In this document: positions 20,705 through 21,072 of the stretch, in pieces
Layout of the letters: each line of letters begins with the position of its first letter
Numbering within the stretch: position 1 is the first letter of the stretch
NCBI GenBank assembly: GCA_910592005.1
Contig: CAJVPP010001289.1
Location: 1-21,072 of the forward strand
Direction: 5' to 3'
Length of the DNA stretch: 21,072 bases
Source of the DNA: Funneliformis mosseae
Lineage: Eukaryota > Glomeromycota > Glomeromycetes > Glomerales > Glomeraceae
Notes under the pieces: generated by a model
What the model was told of the DNA's origin: nothing
Seen by the model: only the letters and a program-made list of their open reading frames with translations
Databases searched by the model: none
Translations under genes and position numbers: made by a program

Positions 20705-20915
20705 CCTGGTGTTCAGAGATCTTATAAAGCCTGAGGGGATTCACCTTCCTGAGGGATAGTTGTGTCTTCTTCCTCCGTGTGTTGATATGGATAGCTCATA
20801 GCGACTTTCGAAAGACGTATAAAGTTCTGGCTCTTTGAGTCAGTGTTTCCGAGGTTTGTAAAGCCAGCGGCGGTATGCCTTCCATTATGGATAGTTGCAT
20901 ATTTGTCTTCTGGTG
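20705..20915. repeat. Two diverged direct repeats of about 50-57 nt
   Basis: 20722-20770 and 20855-20911 share TT-TAAAGCC, CCTTCC, GGATAGTTG and TGTCTTCT in the same order, with substitutions and one insertion. CTGGTGTT occurs before the first copy and after the second, suggesting a longer period. A partial TATAAAG-TCTGGC-like copy lies between (about 20818). It is GC-richer than most of the window, with no coding frame recognised. Confidence 0.55.
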
Positions 20916-20940
20916 TTACTACGAAACATCTGCTATCATT

Positions 20941-20989
20941 CTCTCTCTCTCTCTATCTCTCTCTCTTTTTCTCTCTCTATCTCTCTATC

Positions 20990-21072
<83 letters not shown>
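20941..21072. repeat. (CT)n microsatellite, truncated by the window end
   Basis: At least 132 nt of CT dinucleotides on the plus strand, interrupted in the first half by CTAT steps and one T5 run and pure in the last 70 nt or so. One strand is therefore purely pyrimidine over long stretches and could adopt triplex structure. The full length is unknown because it continues beyond the window. Confidence 0.98.

Overview
The window looks like nuclear DNA of a fungus with a very AT-rich, repeat-laden genome, most likely an arbuscular mycorrhizal fungus of the Rhizophagus/Glomeromycotina type. This is an inference. It rests on short 70-110 nt introns with GTAAG-type donors and T-rich acceptors, a TKL-like kinase with an N-terminal CxxC...CxxC ribbon, an Hsp70 fragment, and a transposon protein resembling the DUF6589-like family. 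I see no intact conventional gene: every recognisable coding region is broken. No rRNA, tRNA or CRISPR array is visible.

Layout. 1-2890 is AT-rich intergenic DNA with short repeats and a possible 0.55 kb terminal-inverted-repeat element. 2895-4279 (+) is an Hsp70 pseudogene covering only the ATPase half. 4280-6860 is extremely AT-rich and contains a long head-to-head palindrome (about 5094-6071, apex 5554/5555). 6860-9400 (-) is a decayed LTR-retrotransposon with readable Gag, a CCHC knuckle and a retropepsin motif, but no reverse transcriptase that I can find. 10064-13357 (-) is a decayed transposon protein with a largely preserved frame and about 25 internal stops. 13450-13990 is a cluster of hairpin and direct repeats. 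14059-15162 (-) is a two-exon kinase pseudogene. 15400-17103 (+) holds a TATA box followed by a chain of exon-like pieces without a long reading frame. 17647-18345 (-) is a four-exon gene model for a small membrane protein with three in-frame stops. 18350-20260 is intergenic, with hairpins and a possible MITE. 20274-21072 is a minisatellite, a degenerate repeat, and a (CT)n tract that runs off the end.

The unifying signal is how the genes are broken. In the transposon, retroelement, kinase and membrane-protein remnants, the damaged key residues are all explainable as C-to-T or G-to-A transitions: Cys and His to Tyr in the zinc knuckle, Asp to Asn in the protease, His to Tyr and Gly to Glu in the kinase, and Trp, Gln or Arg codons to stops. 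Reading frames and splice sites are mostly preserved. The Hsp70 copy, by contrast, decays mainly by small insertions, deletions and one motif-sized deletion. This fits methylcytosine deamination or a RIP-like process acting on silenced repeats, but the sequence alone does not prove the mechanism.
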